Both the position numbers and the translations under genes were made by a program. The notes under the pieces were generated by a model. It was given only the letters and a program-made list of their open reading frames with translations, was not told the origin of the DNA and did no database searches. A stretch of 64,000 nucleotides of DNA from Verrucomicrobiales bacterium (lineage in GTDB: Bacteria > Verrucomicrobiota > Verrucomicrobiia > Limisphaerales > J093). The stretch is from assembly GCA_015075445.1 (NCBI GenBank), contig JABTUJ010000003.1:1-64000 (forward strand), read 5' to 3'. Below, in pieces: positions 43,623 through 52,513 of this stretch. Positions within the stretch are counted from its first letter, which is position 1. Each line of letters begins with the position of its first letter.

Positions 43623-45314
43623 ATGAAGATAAAGCAATGTTTTGAGCGCAGTGTGGCGTGGATCTTGGCCGGCGTGTGCAGTGCGCTGGCGGTGGGTCAG
43701 GATGCCGTGGGGCGTCCGGCGGTGACGTCGGCCGAACCCACGGTGTTTCGGGAGGTGACGGCGAAGCTGGATCCCGGTGGCAGTCTTTATGCCTACCTGT
43801 CGACGGCGCAGTTCCTCGGGGGTCTATCGGCCCGGGTGGCGGAGTTGCGTGGGTTCGTGCTGGGGATGGCGGGCGCGGGCGATGAAGGGCGACGGTCGGT
43901 GGAGCAGGTCTTCACGGGGGTCGAGAGCGCGGTGCGGCACAGCGGTCTCGAACAGTTGGCAGGCATGGGGATGAGCGGGATCGCGGTGGAGCCGGGGTTG
44001 TACCGGACGCGGATGGTGTTCGAGCGGAAGGGCGGTGCAGACGGCTATATTTGGCGGTATTTCGGGACGCAGGCCCATCCGCTGGGCGCCCTGGAATGGT
44101 TGCCGGCCGACACGGTGTGGGCGGCGTTTGGCGATGTGGATCTCCCGGGGATCTGGGGCGCGTTGAAGCAGGAGGCCACGCGGGCCGAGTTCAGGCCCTT
44201 GCTGGAGGGAATGGAGGAGCTGAACGCGAACGTGCGGCAGGCGACCGGGCGTTCACTTGAGGAACAACTCACGTCGCATGGCGGGGAAATCGGTGTGGCG
44301 CTGACGCTGGACACCGCGCGGCGATTCGAGCTGACGCTTCCCGGCGGTGGCGAAGCGATTGAATTGCCCGAGCCCGCGCTGCTCGTAGCGATCAAGGTGA
44401 AGGACGATGCGCTGTTCGGCTGGATCGAGACGATGCTGAGCGAGCAGCCGGAGTCGGTGCGGGGCCAGACCGAGACGGCGCGCTGGCGTTCGGTACCCGT
44501 GCCGGTGCCGGTGTCTTTCCCGGTGCGGTTCACGGTGGCGCGCTCGGGCGATTATTTGCTGCTGGCGTCGAGTGATCGGCTGATCGAGCGGCTCGACCAG
44601 GTGCGGGCAGGCAAGGCGGCGGGGCTGCGGACCTCGACGGAATGGCAGCGGCTCGCGAAGGGTTTGCCGGCGGCGGGCAACAGTTTTTCGTTCGTGAGCG
44701 CCCGGTTTGGGGAGACGCTGGTGCGTGTTCAGAGGGCGGTGATGGAGCAGGCCGCGAGGGAAGGAGCGGGGCCGGTGCCGGACGTGACGGCGTTGCAGCG
44801 GTTGCTGGGGCTTTCCCCCAACGCCGCGTCGTACGCGGTGAGCTGGGCGGAGGCGTCGGGGTGGCAGGTGGTGAGCCAGGGCACCCAGGAGCCGGTCTCG
44901 ATGGTGGTGGGGTCGGCGGTGGTGGCACCGACGGCGATGATGGCGGCGATGGTCCTGCCGGCGTTGGCCAAGGCGAAGAGCCGCGCGCAGGACGTGATGT
45001 GCATGAACAACCTGAAGCAGATCGCGTTGGGCATGATCATGTACGCCGACGATCACGACGACGCGTTGCCGGCGGATTTCGGATCGATCAAGGAGTACGT
45101 GGGGACGCCGAAGGTGTTTCAGTGTCCCGCGGCGGGCCCGTCCAGCGGCGTGGTGACGTGGGAGGATTTCGATTTCGAGAACTGCGCCTACGAGTTTGTG
45201 GCGCCGGGCCGCAAGGTCACGGAGGGGAGTCCCGCCGAGACCGTGATCGCGCGGTGCAAGTTCCACGGGACTCGCGCGTACATGGATGGCCATGTCGAGC
45301 GAGGGGCGCACTGA
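43623..45314 (+). CDS. Secreted DUF3352-like protein with a C-terminal pseudopilin-like module
   Basis: 563 residues starting MKIKQCFERSVAWILAGVCS, a signal peptide with a possible cleavage near ALAVGQ. The first ~420 residues resemble the DUF3352 type: EVTAKLDPGGSLYAYLS, VWAAFGDVDLPGIWGALK, LASSDRLIERLDQVRAGK. From ~450, AMMAAMVLPALAKAKSRAQDVMCMNNLKQIALGMIMYADDHDDALP is the segment normally found just after the prepilin methylation helix of the Verrucomicrobiota prepilin-like family, and the end AYMDGHVERG is its usual close. The FTLIE-type processing site itself is absent, so the pilin core has been fused behind another domain. Function is unknown. It is transcribed after a 200 bp gap with no visible promoter pair. 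Confidence 0.75.
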   Translation: MKIKQCFERSVAWILAGVCSALAVGQDAVGRPAVTSAEPTVFREVTAKLDPGGSLYAYLSTAQFLGGLSARVAELRGFVLGMAGAGDEGRRSVEQVFTGVESAVRHSGLEQLAGMGMSGIAVEPGLYRTRMVFERKGGADGYIWRYFGTQAHPLGALEWLPADTVWAAFGDVDLPGIWGALKQEATRAEFRPLLEGMEELNANVRQATGRSLEEQLTSHGGEIGVALTLDTARRFELTLPGGGEAIELPEPALLVAIKVKDDALFGWIETMLSEQPESVRGQTETARWRSVPVPVPVSFPVRFTVARSGDYLLLASSDRLIERLDQVRAGKAAGLRTSTEWQRLAKGLPAAGNSFSFVSARFGETLVRVQRAVMEQAAREGAGPVPDVTALQRLLGLSPNAASYAVSWAEASGWQVVSQGTQEPVSMVVGSAVVAPTAMMAAMVLPALAKAKSRAQDVMCMNNLKQIALGMIMYADDHDDALPADFGSIKEYVGTPKVFQCPAAGPSSGVVTWEDFDFENCAYEFVAPGRKVTEGSPAETVIARCKFHGTRAYMDGHVERGAH

Positions 45315-45409
45315 CGGGTTCGGACGCTGCCCGCCAAACACGCCAAAGGGCGCGAAAGAGAGGCGCACAGCGGCCGCTGAGCGCGGGGGACCGCCCACAT
45401 GGGGCGCGA

Positions 45410-48400
45410 TCAAGGCTCGGCGAGCAGACCCAGCTCAGCCAGCGATGCCCATGGGCCGTTGGCGTGACCCGAGCGAGCCGTCAGGCGGACGAACCGGGCG
45501 CTCACGGGGTTGGCGAAGCGCACGGTCTTGAGGGCGGCGTCCGCGGCGAAAGTGCCGGCGGCGATCGGCTCGCCCCAGGCGTTGCCGTCCGGGCTGGTGT
45601 GGAGGGTGTAGTCCTTGATCCAGCCGTTGCGGTTGTTGTCCTGGCGCGGGAGGAAGGTCAGGCCGTGCAGGCGCGTGAGGCTGTTGAGCTCGAGGGTGAG
45701 CTCGTGGGGAAACGACGGCATGGGTTCGCCCCAGGCGGTGTGCCACATCGTGGTGGGATTGCCGTCGATAGCGAGGGCGGGTTCGTGGCCGGGCTGATGA
45801 CTGCTGGCGCGTAGGCGGGCACCCAGGTTCTCGAGCGGGGACGGCGGGGCCGAAACCTGGCGGGCCTGCTCGAGGGTGATCGGGATCAGGGGATCGAAGC
45901 GGTCGCTGGCCAGGTAATCGAGCAGGCTGCGGCGGAACTGACGGCGCACGGGATCCGACTCGAGTTGGCTGGCGAGATCGACACTGCAGACGAGCAGTTT
46001 CCCTGAACGGACCCTGGCCTCGAACACCAGGCCGAGCTTCCGGTTGGTGACCCAATCATCGATGACCTGCACGGTGGGGCGCAGGCCGCGGGGGAGGTCG
46101 TCGAGGATCATCGCGCCGGCGCGGCTCACCAGATACCACCACTGCCAGTTGCTGTAGGCCTCGGTGGGGAAACGGCGGAAGAGAGGATGATCCGGCTCAC
46201 AGAGGATCCCCAACGTGTGCGGCGGCTGGCGCCCGGTCCAGGCGGTGTTCCAGAAGATGCTCGTGAAACCGAGAGCGACCTTGCCGAGCTGCGGGTCAGG
46301 CTTTACGCGGCTGGGGGGCAGCAACCACAGGACGGTGCCGCCGGCGTTCAGGACGGATTCGGCCTGGGCATCCAGGTCCTGGACGACCGTGATGCCGGGC
46401 GGGACGTCGATCGAGACGCGAGGCGGATAGACCCAGACATCCCAGTCGTTGACGAAGCCGCTCGGTCCGAAGCCGCGGGGGAGCGCCGCCGTGGAGGGTT
46501 TGACGCTGACCACGAGCCGGTAACGGGCAGGGGCGGGCACGGGGCCGAGATCGATTCCGATGTGACCGAGACGATGGGCGTTGCCCACAGGCAGGAGCGC
46601 GGGAGCGAAGTCGCCGCGTGCGAGGACGCGGTCGTCGTCGTTCCGCAGTTGCCAGGCGACCACCGCGTTGGTGAGCGGGGCAGGGCCGAAGTGGGCCACC
46701 TCGAGGTCGGCTTCGAGGCGTTCAGCGGTGGTGAAGACGCGTTTGGGGAGGCGGGCCAGCGGGACGGTCGAGTTGCAGAAGCGGCGGTATTCGTCGGGGG
46801 TCACATAGCCCTTGCTTTCCCAGAACGGATCGAGCACGCCGACGAGGGCGGTGCCTTGCCCGGGGAAGTCGTGGAGATCGAGCAACTGGAACCCGGCCAT
46901 GCCGGGCGTGCGGAGTGCAGACTCGATGTCCTCCTTGTAGCAGACTGTTTGGAGCCTGCCTGAGGCGAAGAGGAAGTTGCGGGCCTGGTCGAGCATGCCG
47001 CGGGCGCGGAGGGAGTCGCGGAAGATCTCGAAGTTGCGCGGCTTGAGGTAGCCGGTGTACTTGGGGATCTCGTCGAAGTTGGGATAGACACACCACTGAC
47101 CGATCTCGTGGCTGACGACGGGCACGGGTCGGGCGGCGATGTAATCGCGGTAATCGGTGACGGTCTCGGGGGGGCGGGCGTTGAGGCGGGAGGCGAGGCC
47201 CTGGCCCCAGCCCTGGACGCGCGGGTCGGGAGAGACGTGGAGTTGGTTTTCCGGGATCTGCGGCCAGCCGGCGCCGCTCGAGTAGAGGCGGCGCGTGTCT
47301 TTCAGCTTGTAGTGGTCGACCCAGCGTTTGAGGAAGGGGACGTGGTGGGGACCGCCGGGTTCGTTGCCATGCAGGAGGATGACGAACGACGGGTGATTGC
47401 CGTAGGCCTGGAGGATGCGATCGGTTTCCCGGTAGAGCCAGGCGTCCACGGGCTTGCCATCGCCGAGGGTGGTGGACTGGTTGGGCCAGGTGCCGCATTC
47501 GACATGAAGGTACATGCCGAGCTCATCGGCGGCCTGGAAGGCGGCCTCGGGGGGACAATGGGAGTGGAACCGCAGGTTGTTGAGGCCGTGCGCCTGGGCG
47601 GCCCGGATCACGTGGCGCCAGGATTCGACGTCAGTGGGGGTGTGGCCGGTCCTGGGGAAGATGGCGCACTCGAGGGTGCCGCGAAGAAAGGTCTTGCGGC
47701 CGTTGATGGTGAACTGCGTGCCGTCGGCGGCGAAGTCCCGGAAGCCGAAACGGGCGACCCTGGCCTCGAGCGGGCCCTGGAGCCCTTCGATCCAGGCCAG
47801 GGCGTCGTAGAGCGCGCGGTGGAACTCGTCCCAAGGTTTGGGGGAGGCGACCGGGAGCGTGCACTCGAAGCTCGCGCCATCGGGTTCCCACTGGACGGGG
47901 AACTTGTGCAGGGCTGGCGGCGGCGCGGTGCTGGGCAGTGAGGCGGGTTCAATGCGGAAGACGAGGGTACCATTGCCGGCCTGGCCCGTGGCGTTACCGA
48001 GCCGGCCGCGGAGAGTGACTTCCTGGCGGGCGAAACTGGGATGGACCTGGAGGTCCTCGATCCAGACCGGAGTTGTCGAGCGGAGTTCGAGTTGGCCGAC
48101 GATGCCGTTCCAGTTGCCCTGTGTGTGGTCCGAGATGCTGTGCGAGTTCTCGCCGATGTCGATCACCATGCGGTTGTCCACGCGGATGGTGAGGCGGTGG
48201 GTGCCGGCGGCGAGGTCAACGCCGAGGTCGTACTCGTGCGGTGTGAGAGGCGTCGTTGGAGCCGATGAAACGGTCGTCGAGCCAGACCCGTGTTTCCAGT
48301 GGGGACGTTCGAGGCGGAGCACCACGCGGCGGCCCTGCCAGGCCGGGGGGATTCTGAGGTCGCGCTGGTACCAGGCGACGCCGGCGTAGTGGGTTTCGGG

Positions 48401-48760
48401 CTGGAGCCAGAAGGGGATCCTGACGTTACCGGGCACGCGGTAGGGGGCGAAGGCCGGGGCGGTGAAGAAGGACTTGTCGACGATGCCGCCGATCCAAGGG
48501 GTGTTGGTGGTGATCGAGTCGCCGTACCCCTGCCCGGGGAGCGAACCGGGAAGGTGGATGGAGGCGTCCTCGGGCAGGGGGCGGTTGAACCAGCGTTCGG
48601 TGGCGCCGAGGTCCTGGCGGTCGAGGGCGAGCCGCCAGGAGCCGGCGAGCGAGAGCGGGCCGTGGTGGGGGAGTGGTTCGCCGGCCAAAACCGCGCCGAG
48701 GGTGAAGCAGGCGAGCAGGAGGGCGAGGCGCCAGCCGGGACGGAGGCGGGGTGAAGTCAT
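45410..48760 (-). CDS. Glycoside hydrolase family 2 protein with C-terminal discoidin domain
   Basis: 1116 residues. There is a signal peptide (WRLALLLACFTLGAVLA), a jelly-roll (LAGSWRLALDRQDLG), an Ig-like domain, then a TIM barrel (NGRKTFLRGTLECAIFP; AHGLNNLRFHSHCPPEA). The catalytic acid/base Glu is in FVILLHGNEPGG and the nucleophile Glu in VVSHEIGQW. Residues ~990-1110 form an F5/8C-type carbohydrate-binding domain (PALAIDGNPTTMWHTAWGE ... FVRLTARSGHANGPWAS). Between about 48245 and 48300 the frame reads HGSGSTTVSSAPTTPLT. The neighbouring frame there gives TRVWLDDRFIGSNDASH, the expected GH2 jelly-roll sequence, so two indels compensate each other. Substrate is likely a beta-galactoside or beta-glucuronide, not decided by sequence. 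The start at 48760 is MTSPRLRPGW. Confidence 0.87.
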   Translation of the reverse strand: MTSPRLRPGWRLALLLACFTLGAVLAGEPLPHHGPLSLAGSWRLALDRQDLGATERWFNRPLPEDASIHLPGSLPGQGYGDSITTNTPWIGGIVDKSFFTAPAFAPYRVPGNVRIPFWLQPETHYAGVAWYQRDLRIPPAWQGRRVVLRLERPHWKHGSGSTTVSSAPTTPLTPHEYDLGVDLAAGTHRLTIRVDNRMVIDIGENSHSISDHTQGNWNGIVGQLELRSTTPVWIEDLQVHPSFARQEVTLRGRLGNATGQAGNGTLVFRIEPASLPSTAPPPALHKFPVQWEPDGASFECTLPVASPKPWDEFHRALYDALAWIEGLQGPLEARVARFGFRDFAADGTQFTINGRKTFLRGTLECAIFPRTGHTPTDVESWRHVIRAAQAHGLNNLRFHSHCPPEAAFQAADELGMYLHVECGTWPNQSTTLGDGKPVDAWLYRETDRILQAYGNHPSFVILLHGNEPGGPHHVPFLKRWVDHYKLKDTRRLYSSGAGWPQIPENQLHVSPDPRVQGWGQGLASRLNARPPETVTDYRDYIAARPVPVVSHEIGQWCVYPNFDEIPKYTGYLKPRNFEIFRDSLRARGMLDQARNFLFASGRLQTVCYKEDIESALRTPGMAGFQLLDLHDFPGQGTALVGVLDPFWESKGYVTPDEYRRFCNSTVPLARLPKRVFTTAERLEADLEVAHFGPAPLTNAVVAWQLRNDDDRVLARGDFAPALLPVGNAHRLGHIGIDLGPVPAPARYRLVVSVKPSTAALPRGFGPSGFVNDWDVWVYPPRVSIDVPPGITVVQDLDAQAESVLNAGGTVLWLLPPSRVKPDPQLGKVALGFTSIFWNTAWTGRQPPHTLGILCEPDHPLFRRFPTEAYSNWQWWYLVSRAGAMILDDLPRGLRPTVQVIDDWVTNRKLGLVFEARVRSGKLLVCSVDLASQLESDPVRRQFRRSLLDYLASDRFDPLIPITLEQARQVSAPPSPLENLGARLRASSHQPGHEPALAIDGNPTTMWHTAWGEPMPSFPHELTLELNSLTRLHGLTFLPRQDNNRNGWIKDYTLHTSPDGNAWGEPIAAGTFAADAALKTVRFANPVSARFVRLTARSGHANGPWASLAELGLLAEP

Positions 48761-48844
48761 GGGGCGAGGGTAGGGAATCCAGGCCGCGCGATGCACGCAG
48801 GAAATCGGGGGAGGCGGTGATCAGCGGGCGAGCGCATCCCGCCG

Positions 48845-48960
48845 ATACCGTGACCCTGGACCTCTGGCACGCCCTCCGGGGTGCCACGATTCGGCCCGCG
48901 GGACCGGAGGTCGCCGCGGTGCGGCGACCTCCGGCTACCGGCTGGAACGCCTCCGGCGTT
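48845..48960. repeat. D-family compound hairpin element, copy 2 (inverted relative to 34.1 kb)
   Basis: Module order CTGGCACGCCCTCCGGGGTG, a perfect 14 bp hairpin (CCGGAGGTCGCCGC, loop GGT, 48904-48934), then GGAACGCCTCCGGCGTT. This is the reverse complement of the module order at 34104-34220. Confidence 0.8.
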
Positions 48961-49028
48961 GGAAGGAAGCGGCTGCGGCGTTGGAAGGAAGCGGCTGCGG
49001 CGTTGGAAGGAAGCGGCTGCGGCGTTGG
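48955..49028. repeat. 22 bp tandem repeat, three full copies and a partial
   Basis: The unit GGCGTTGGAAGGAAGCGGCT plus GC is exact at 48955, 48977 and 48999, with an 8-base partial at 49021. Confidence 0.95.
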
Positions 49029-49263
49029 CGGTGGGGGGCCAACCAGGGGAAGCTCGAAATCTCTGGGGAGAACGACAAGCAGCGACGACCGTCAGCGTTC
49101 TGGAGGCGGCTGCGACCTAGCCGGACCGAGTGCCCGGCGCGCGAGGTGCAACTTCCCGCTTGCCTGGAGGGGGGCGGTTGTTACCGTCCCGACACATTTG
49201 CGCTGGCAGTTGCCCTGCGGGCAGACGGCGCCTCGATTCGCCAGCGTTCAACAACCCTATTTC

Positions 49264-50208
49264 GTGAAAGTTTTCAGCGGCACCTCGAATCGTCTCTTGG
49301 CGGAGGCCATTTGCCAGGCCATCGACATCCCGCTGGGCAAGTGCACGGTGAGCCAGTTCCCGGACAGCGAGACGTTCGTGAAGATTGATGAGAACGTGCG
49401 GGGCGAGGACACGTTTGTGGTGCAGTCCACGAGTCCGCCGACGAACCATCATCTGATGGAGTTGTTCATCATGATTGATGCGCTGCGGCGGGCGAGCGCG
49501 AAGCGGATCACGGCGGTGCTGCCGTTCTACGGGTACGCGCGGCAGGATCGCAAGGACCAGCCGCGGGTGCCGATCACGGCGAAGCTGGTGGCGAACCTGC
49601 TGGTGGCGGCGGGCACGAACCGGGTGTTGACGATGGATCTGCACGCCCAGCAGATCCAGGGCTTTTTCGACATCCCGGTGGATCATCTGTACGCGGCGCC
49701 GGTGATGTTCGACTATTTGAAGCAGAAGGACCTGGCGGATCTGGTGGTGGTGAGCCCGGACGTGGGCGGGCTGAAGATGGCCCATGCCTACGCGCAGGTG
49801 TTGGCGGCGGGATTGGCGATCGTGGCCAAGCGGCGCAAGAGCGCGACGGAGGTGGAGCACGACACGGTGATTGGCGAGGTGCGGGGGCGCAACGTGTTGA
49901 TGGTGGACGACCTGACGGAGACGGCCGGGACGCTGACGTCGGCGGCGAAGCTGTTGAAGCGGCGGGGGGCGAAGCGGGTGCTGGCGGCGGTGTCGCACGC
50001 GGTGCTGTCGGAACTGGGGCTGGACCGGTTGCGCAAATCGAATATTGACGAACTGATCACCACTGATAGCGTTGCCCGCCCTGCGATCCGCGGTGTGAAC
50101 CTGACGACGCTGTCGGTGGCGGGGTTGTTGGGCGAAGCGATCAAGCGAATTCACACGAATTCGTCGGTCACTTCGCTCTTCGAGTTCAAAGGTGGGCGGC
50201 CGGAATAA
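49264..50208 (+). CDS. prs: Ribose-phosphate pyrophosphokinase
   Basis: 314 residues, the usual length. It makes PRPP from ribose-5-phosphate and ATP. Family motifs: KVFSGTSNRLLAEAIC at the start, QFPDSETFVKIDENVRGEDTFVVQS, LPFYGYARQDRKDQPRVPITAKL (ATP-site flexible region), TMDLHAQQIQGFFDIPVDHL, VVSPDVGGLKMA, and the PRPP-binding loop MVDDLTETAGTLT. In that loop the usual second Asp and Thr are kept (DDLTETAGT; most enzymes read DD-DTGGT). The GTG at 49264 gives the conserved KVFSGT start; 171 in-frame upstream codons are repeat-derived and unlikely to be translated. It is the first gene of a housekeeping run with rplY and pth. Confidence 0.95.
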   Translation: MKVFSGTSNRLLAEAICQAIDIPLGKCTVSQFPDSETFVKIDENVRGEDTFVVQSTSPPTNHHLMELFIMIDALRRASAKRITAVLPFYGYARQDRKDQPRVPITAKLVANLLVAAGTNRVLTMDLHAQQIQGFFDIPVDHLYAAPVMFDYLKQKDLADLVVVSPDVGGLKMAHAYAQVLAAGLAIVAKRRKSATEVEHDTVIGEVRGRNVLMVDDLTETAGTLTSAAKLLKRRGAKRVLAAVSHAVLSELGLDRLRKSNIDELITTDSVARPAIRGVNLTTLSVAGLLGEAIKRIHTNSSVTSLFEFKGGRPE

Positions 50209-50241
50209 GCCTGGCGGTCCGCCACGCGCGGTGAGAGTGAA

Positions 50242-51003
50242 ATGAAATCGTTGCCTTTGACTGTGTTTCCGCGGACGGCCCGGCGCCGGTCCGCCGTGAA
50301 GAAGCTGCGGACCGACGAGCGGGTGCCCGCGGTGATCTATGGCCGTCGGCGTGCGCCGCAGAGCCTGGAACTCAGGCTCGAGGAACTGGAGAAGCTGGTG
50401 CACCAGTCCGCCTCGGAGAACATCCTGGTGGATCTGACCGTGGAAGGCGAAGCGGCCGACAAGCGGCTGGCGCTGGTCCAGGAGATCCAGCATCACCCGC
50501 TGCGTGGCGACATCCTGCACGTGGACTTCCATGAGGTGGCGGAGGACGAGCGGGTGGTGATCACGGTGCCGGTGGAGACGACCGGCGAGGCGGCCGGCGT
50601 GAAGGCGGGGGGCATCCTTGAGCTGATTCTCTTCAAGCTGAAGGTGCGGGCGCTGCCGAAGGAGTTGCCGGAGGTGATCCGCCTGGACGTGTCCCACCTC
50701 GAGATCGGCCAGGCCATTCACATCGGGGACATCACCCCCCCGCCGGGCAGCGAGATTCTCGGGGACAAGCACATTTCTGTGGTCGCGGTGGCCGCGCCGG
50801 TGACGGAGGAGGAAGAGAAGGCGGCCGAAGCGGCGGCAGCCGAGGGCGGTGTGGCCGAACCCGAGGTGCTGACCGAGAAGAAGGAAGAGGGGGCCGAGGC
50901 GGCTCCGGCCAAGGGCGAGAAGGGCGAGAAGGGCGAGAAGGGCGAAAAGGCCGAGAAGAAGGCGGAGAAGCCCGAGAAGGCCGAGAAGCCGGAGAAGAAG
51001 TAG
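50242..51003 (+). CDS. rplY: 50S ribosomal protein L25 (Ctc type)
   Basis: 253 residues. The N-terminal 5S-rRNA-binding domain is clear: RTARRRSAVKKLRTDERVPAVIYGRRRAPQSLEL, LVHQSASENILVDLTVEG, and VQEIQHHPLRGDILHVDFHEV. The TL5/Ctc-type beta domain follows (VPVETTGEAAGVKAGGILEL; LPEVIRLDVSHLEIGQAIHIGDI). The last ~50 residues are a Lys/Glu/Gly low-complexity tail (KGEKGEKGEK, EKPEKAEKPEKK) not found in short E. coli L25 and probably disordered. It lies 33 bases after prs and just before pth, the common bacterial arrangement. Confidence 0.95.
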   Translation: MKSLPLTVFPRTARRRSAVKKLRTDERVPAVIYGRRRAPQSLELRLEELEKLVHQSASENILVDLTVEGEAADKRLALVQEIQHHPLRGDILHVDFHEVAEDERVVITVPVETTGEAAGVKAGGILELILFKLKVRALPKELPEVIRLDVSHLEIGQAIHIGDITPPPGSEILGDKHISVVAVAAPVTEEEEKAAEAAAAEGGVAEPEVLTEKKEEGAEAAPAKGEKGEKGEKGEKAEKKAEKPEKAEKPEKK

Positions 51004-51060
51004 CCGCGGCGGGCGGTTCCCCGTGAAGCGGGGTGCGGCAGCGGCGGGTGACGAGCCGGC

Positions 51061-51669
51061 GTGCAGGATGCAGCGCTCATCGTGGGATTGGGGAACCCGG
51101 GAGCGGAGTACGCGCGGACGCGGCACAACGCGGGGTTCATGCTGACGGACCGGCTGGCGGAGCGATGGAACGGGACGTGGCGGATGGAACGGCGCTTCGG
51201 CGCGCGGCTGGCCCGGGCCAGGTTCGGGGCGAAGGTGTGCTGGTTGTGTCAGCCGCAGACCTTCATGAATGCCAGCGGCGAGTCGGTGGGCGCCGTGCTG
51301 CGGTACCATCGGCTGTCGGCGAGCGGGATGCTGGTGGTGGTGGACGACGCGGACCTGCCGCTGGGGGCGCTGCGGCTGCGGCCCGACGGGAGCAGCGGCG
51401 GGCATCGGGGGCTGCAGTCTGTCGAGCAGCACTTGGGCACACGGGCTTACGCCCGGATGCGACTGGGGATTGGGCGGCGCGCGGAGGCGGGTCGGCAGAT
51501 CATCGGCCACGTGCTGGGGGCGTTCGAGGCGGTGGAGAGCGAGTGGTTTGCCCGGGTTTTGGACCGGGCGGTGGAAGCGGTCGAGTGCTGGCTCGAAGCC
51601 GGCCTGGGCCAGGCGATGAACCGATTTAACGGGGCCGTGGCGCCCCCTGAACAAAGGCAAGCAGAGTGA
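51061..51669 (+). CDS. pth: Peptidyl-tRNA hydrolase
   Basis: 202 residues; releases tRNA from peptidyl-tRNAs that drop off ribosomes. Active-site elements are all visible: LIVGLGNPGAEYARTRHNAGF (with the early Asn and the catalytic His), PQTFMNASGESV, VVVDDADLPLGALRLRPDGSSGGHRGLQS (catalytic Asp and substrate loop), and ARMRLGIGRR. It starts with GTG at 51061, 57 bases after rplY. The stop overlaps the GTG of rpsF (51666-51669), indicating translational coupling. Confidence 0.96.
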   Translation: MQDAALIVGLGNPGAEYARTRHNAGFMLTDRLAERWNGTWRMERRFGARLARARFGAKVCWLCQPQTFMNASGESVGAVLRYHRLSASGMLVVVDDADLPLGALRLRPDGSSGGHRGLQSVEQHLGTRAYARMRLGIGRRAEAGRQIIGHVLGAFEAVESEWFARVLDRAVEAVECWLEAGLGQAMNRFNGAVAPPEQRQAE

Positions 51670-51983
51670 AACGTTACGAAGGTCTGTTTATTCTGAACAC
51701 GGCGGGGAAGGACGAAGGCGTACCGGCGCTGGTGGAGAAGATCGCGGCGGAGATCGCCGCGCAGGGCGGCCGGATCGAGACCACGCAGAAGATGGACAAG
51801 CGGCAGTTTGCCCGGGCGGCGGACAAGAAGGTGACGTCGGGGTTCTACGTGAACATCATCTTCGCGGTCCCGCCGGCGGCGCTGGACACGCTGCGCGCGC
51901 GTCTGGCGCTGAGTCCGGATGTGTTCCGGGTTCAATTCTCCCACCTGCCGGCCAGCGCGCCCACGCCGGCCGTGGCCGTGTAG
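51666..51983 (+). CDS. rpsF: 30S ribosomal protein S6
   Basis: 105 residues. MKRYEGLFILNTAGKDEGVPALVEKIAAEIAAQGG matches the start of S6 (YE-x-x-F-I-L-x-P pattern), and GFYVNIIFAVPPAALDTLRARLALSPDVFRVQFSHL is the second half of the ferredoxin-like fold. It binds 16S rRNA in the 30S platform, usually with S18. GTG start in the pth stop overlap. Three bases separate it from ssb. The usual S18 gene is not found in this run. Confidence 0.93.
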   Translation: MKRYEGLFILNTAGKDEGVPALVEKIAAEIAAQGGRIETTQKMDKRQFARAADKKVTSGFYVNIIFAVPPAALDTLRARLALSPDVFRVQFSHLPASAPTPAVAV

Positions 51984-51986
51984 CCT

Positions 51987-52451
51987 ATGGCCAGCTTCAA
52001 TAAGGTGATTCTGGCGGGGAACCTCACCCGCGACCCCGAGCTGCGCTACACGCCGAAAGGGACGGCGATCGCCAAGCTGGGGCTGGCGTTGAACCGGACC
52101 TTTACGACGGAGGGTGGGGAGAAGCGGGAGGAGGTCACCTTTGTTGACGTGGACGCCTTCGGTCGACAGGCCGAGGTCATCAGCCAGTACCTGCGGAAAG
52201 GCCGGCCGATCCTGATTGAGGGGAGGCTGCGGCTGGATCAATGGGAGGACAAAAACACCCATCAGAAGCAGAGCAAGCTCCGGGTGGTTCTCGAATCGTT
52301 CAGTTTTCTGGACTCCAAGGCTGCGGAGACCGGTGCGCCGGGGGCTTCCCCGGTGGGATCACGACCCGCGCCGCCGCCGGGAGCGCCGCCACCGCCTGCA
52401 GCCGCCGAGCCCGAGGTTCCGCCGCAGGAAGAGGACGATGTGCCGTTCTAG
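51987..52451 (+). CDS. ssb: Single-stranded DNA-binding protein
   Basis: 154 residues. The OB fold opens with FNKVILAGNLTRDPELRYTPKGTAIAKLGLALNR and continues EEVTFVDVDAFGRQAEVISQYLRKGRPILIEGRLRLDQW. The C-terminus is Pro/Ala-rich and ends EEDDVPF, the acidic tip that recruits partner proteins. A typical tetrameric bacterial SSB. It starts three bases after rpsF; rplI follows after 62 bases. Confidence 0.97.
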   Translation: MASFNKVILAGNLTRDPELRYTPKGTAIAKLGLALNRTFTTEGGEKREEVTFVDVDAFGRQAEVISQYLRKGRPILIEGRLRLDQWEDKNTHQKQSKLRVVLESFSFLDSKAAETGAPGASPVGSRPAPPPGAPPPPAAAEPEVPPQEEDDVPF

Positions 52452-52513
52452 GGCGCGCATGCTGGCGTGTCCGCTGTTGTTTACCGCTGCGAATTCCGAT
52501 TGCTCCGATTGTT

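Larger units (their letters stand above)
48761..49263. other. Repeat-rich gap upstream of prs
   Basis: 503 bases, no supported gene. Holds the inverted D-family element (48845-48960) and a 22 bp tandem repeat (48955-49028). From 49030 to 49263 the sequence is unique and should contain the prs promoter; I could not assign -35/-10 boxes. Confidence 0.75.

Noticed and set aside
48751..49263. 171-codon upstream extension of prs
   Set aside because: The extension covers the D-family hairpin and 22 bp repeats; PRPP synthetases begin at KVFSGT.
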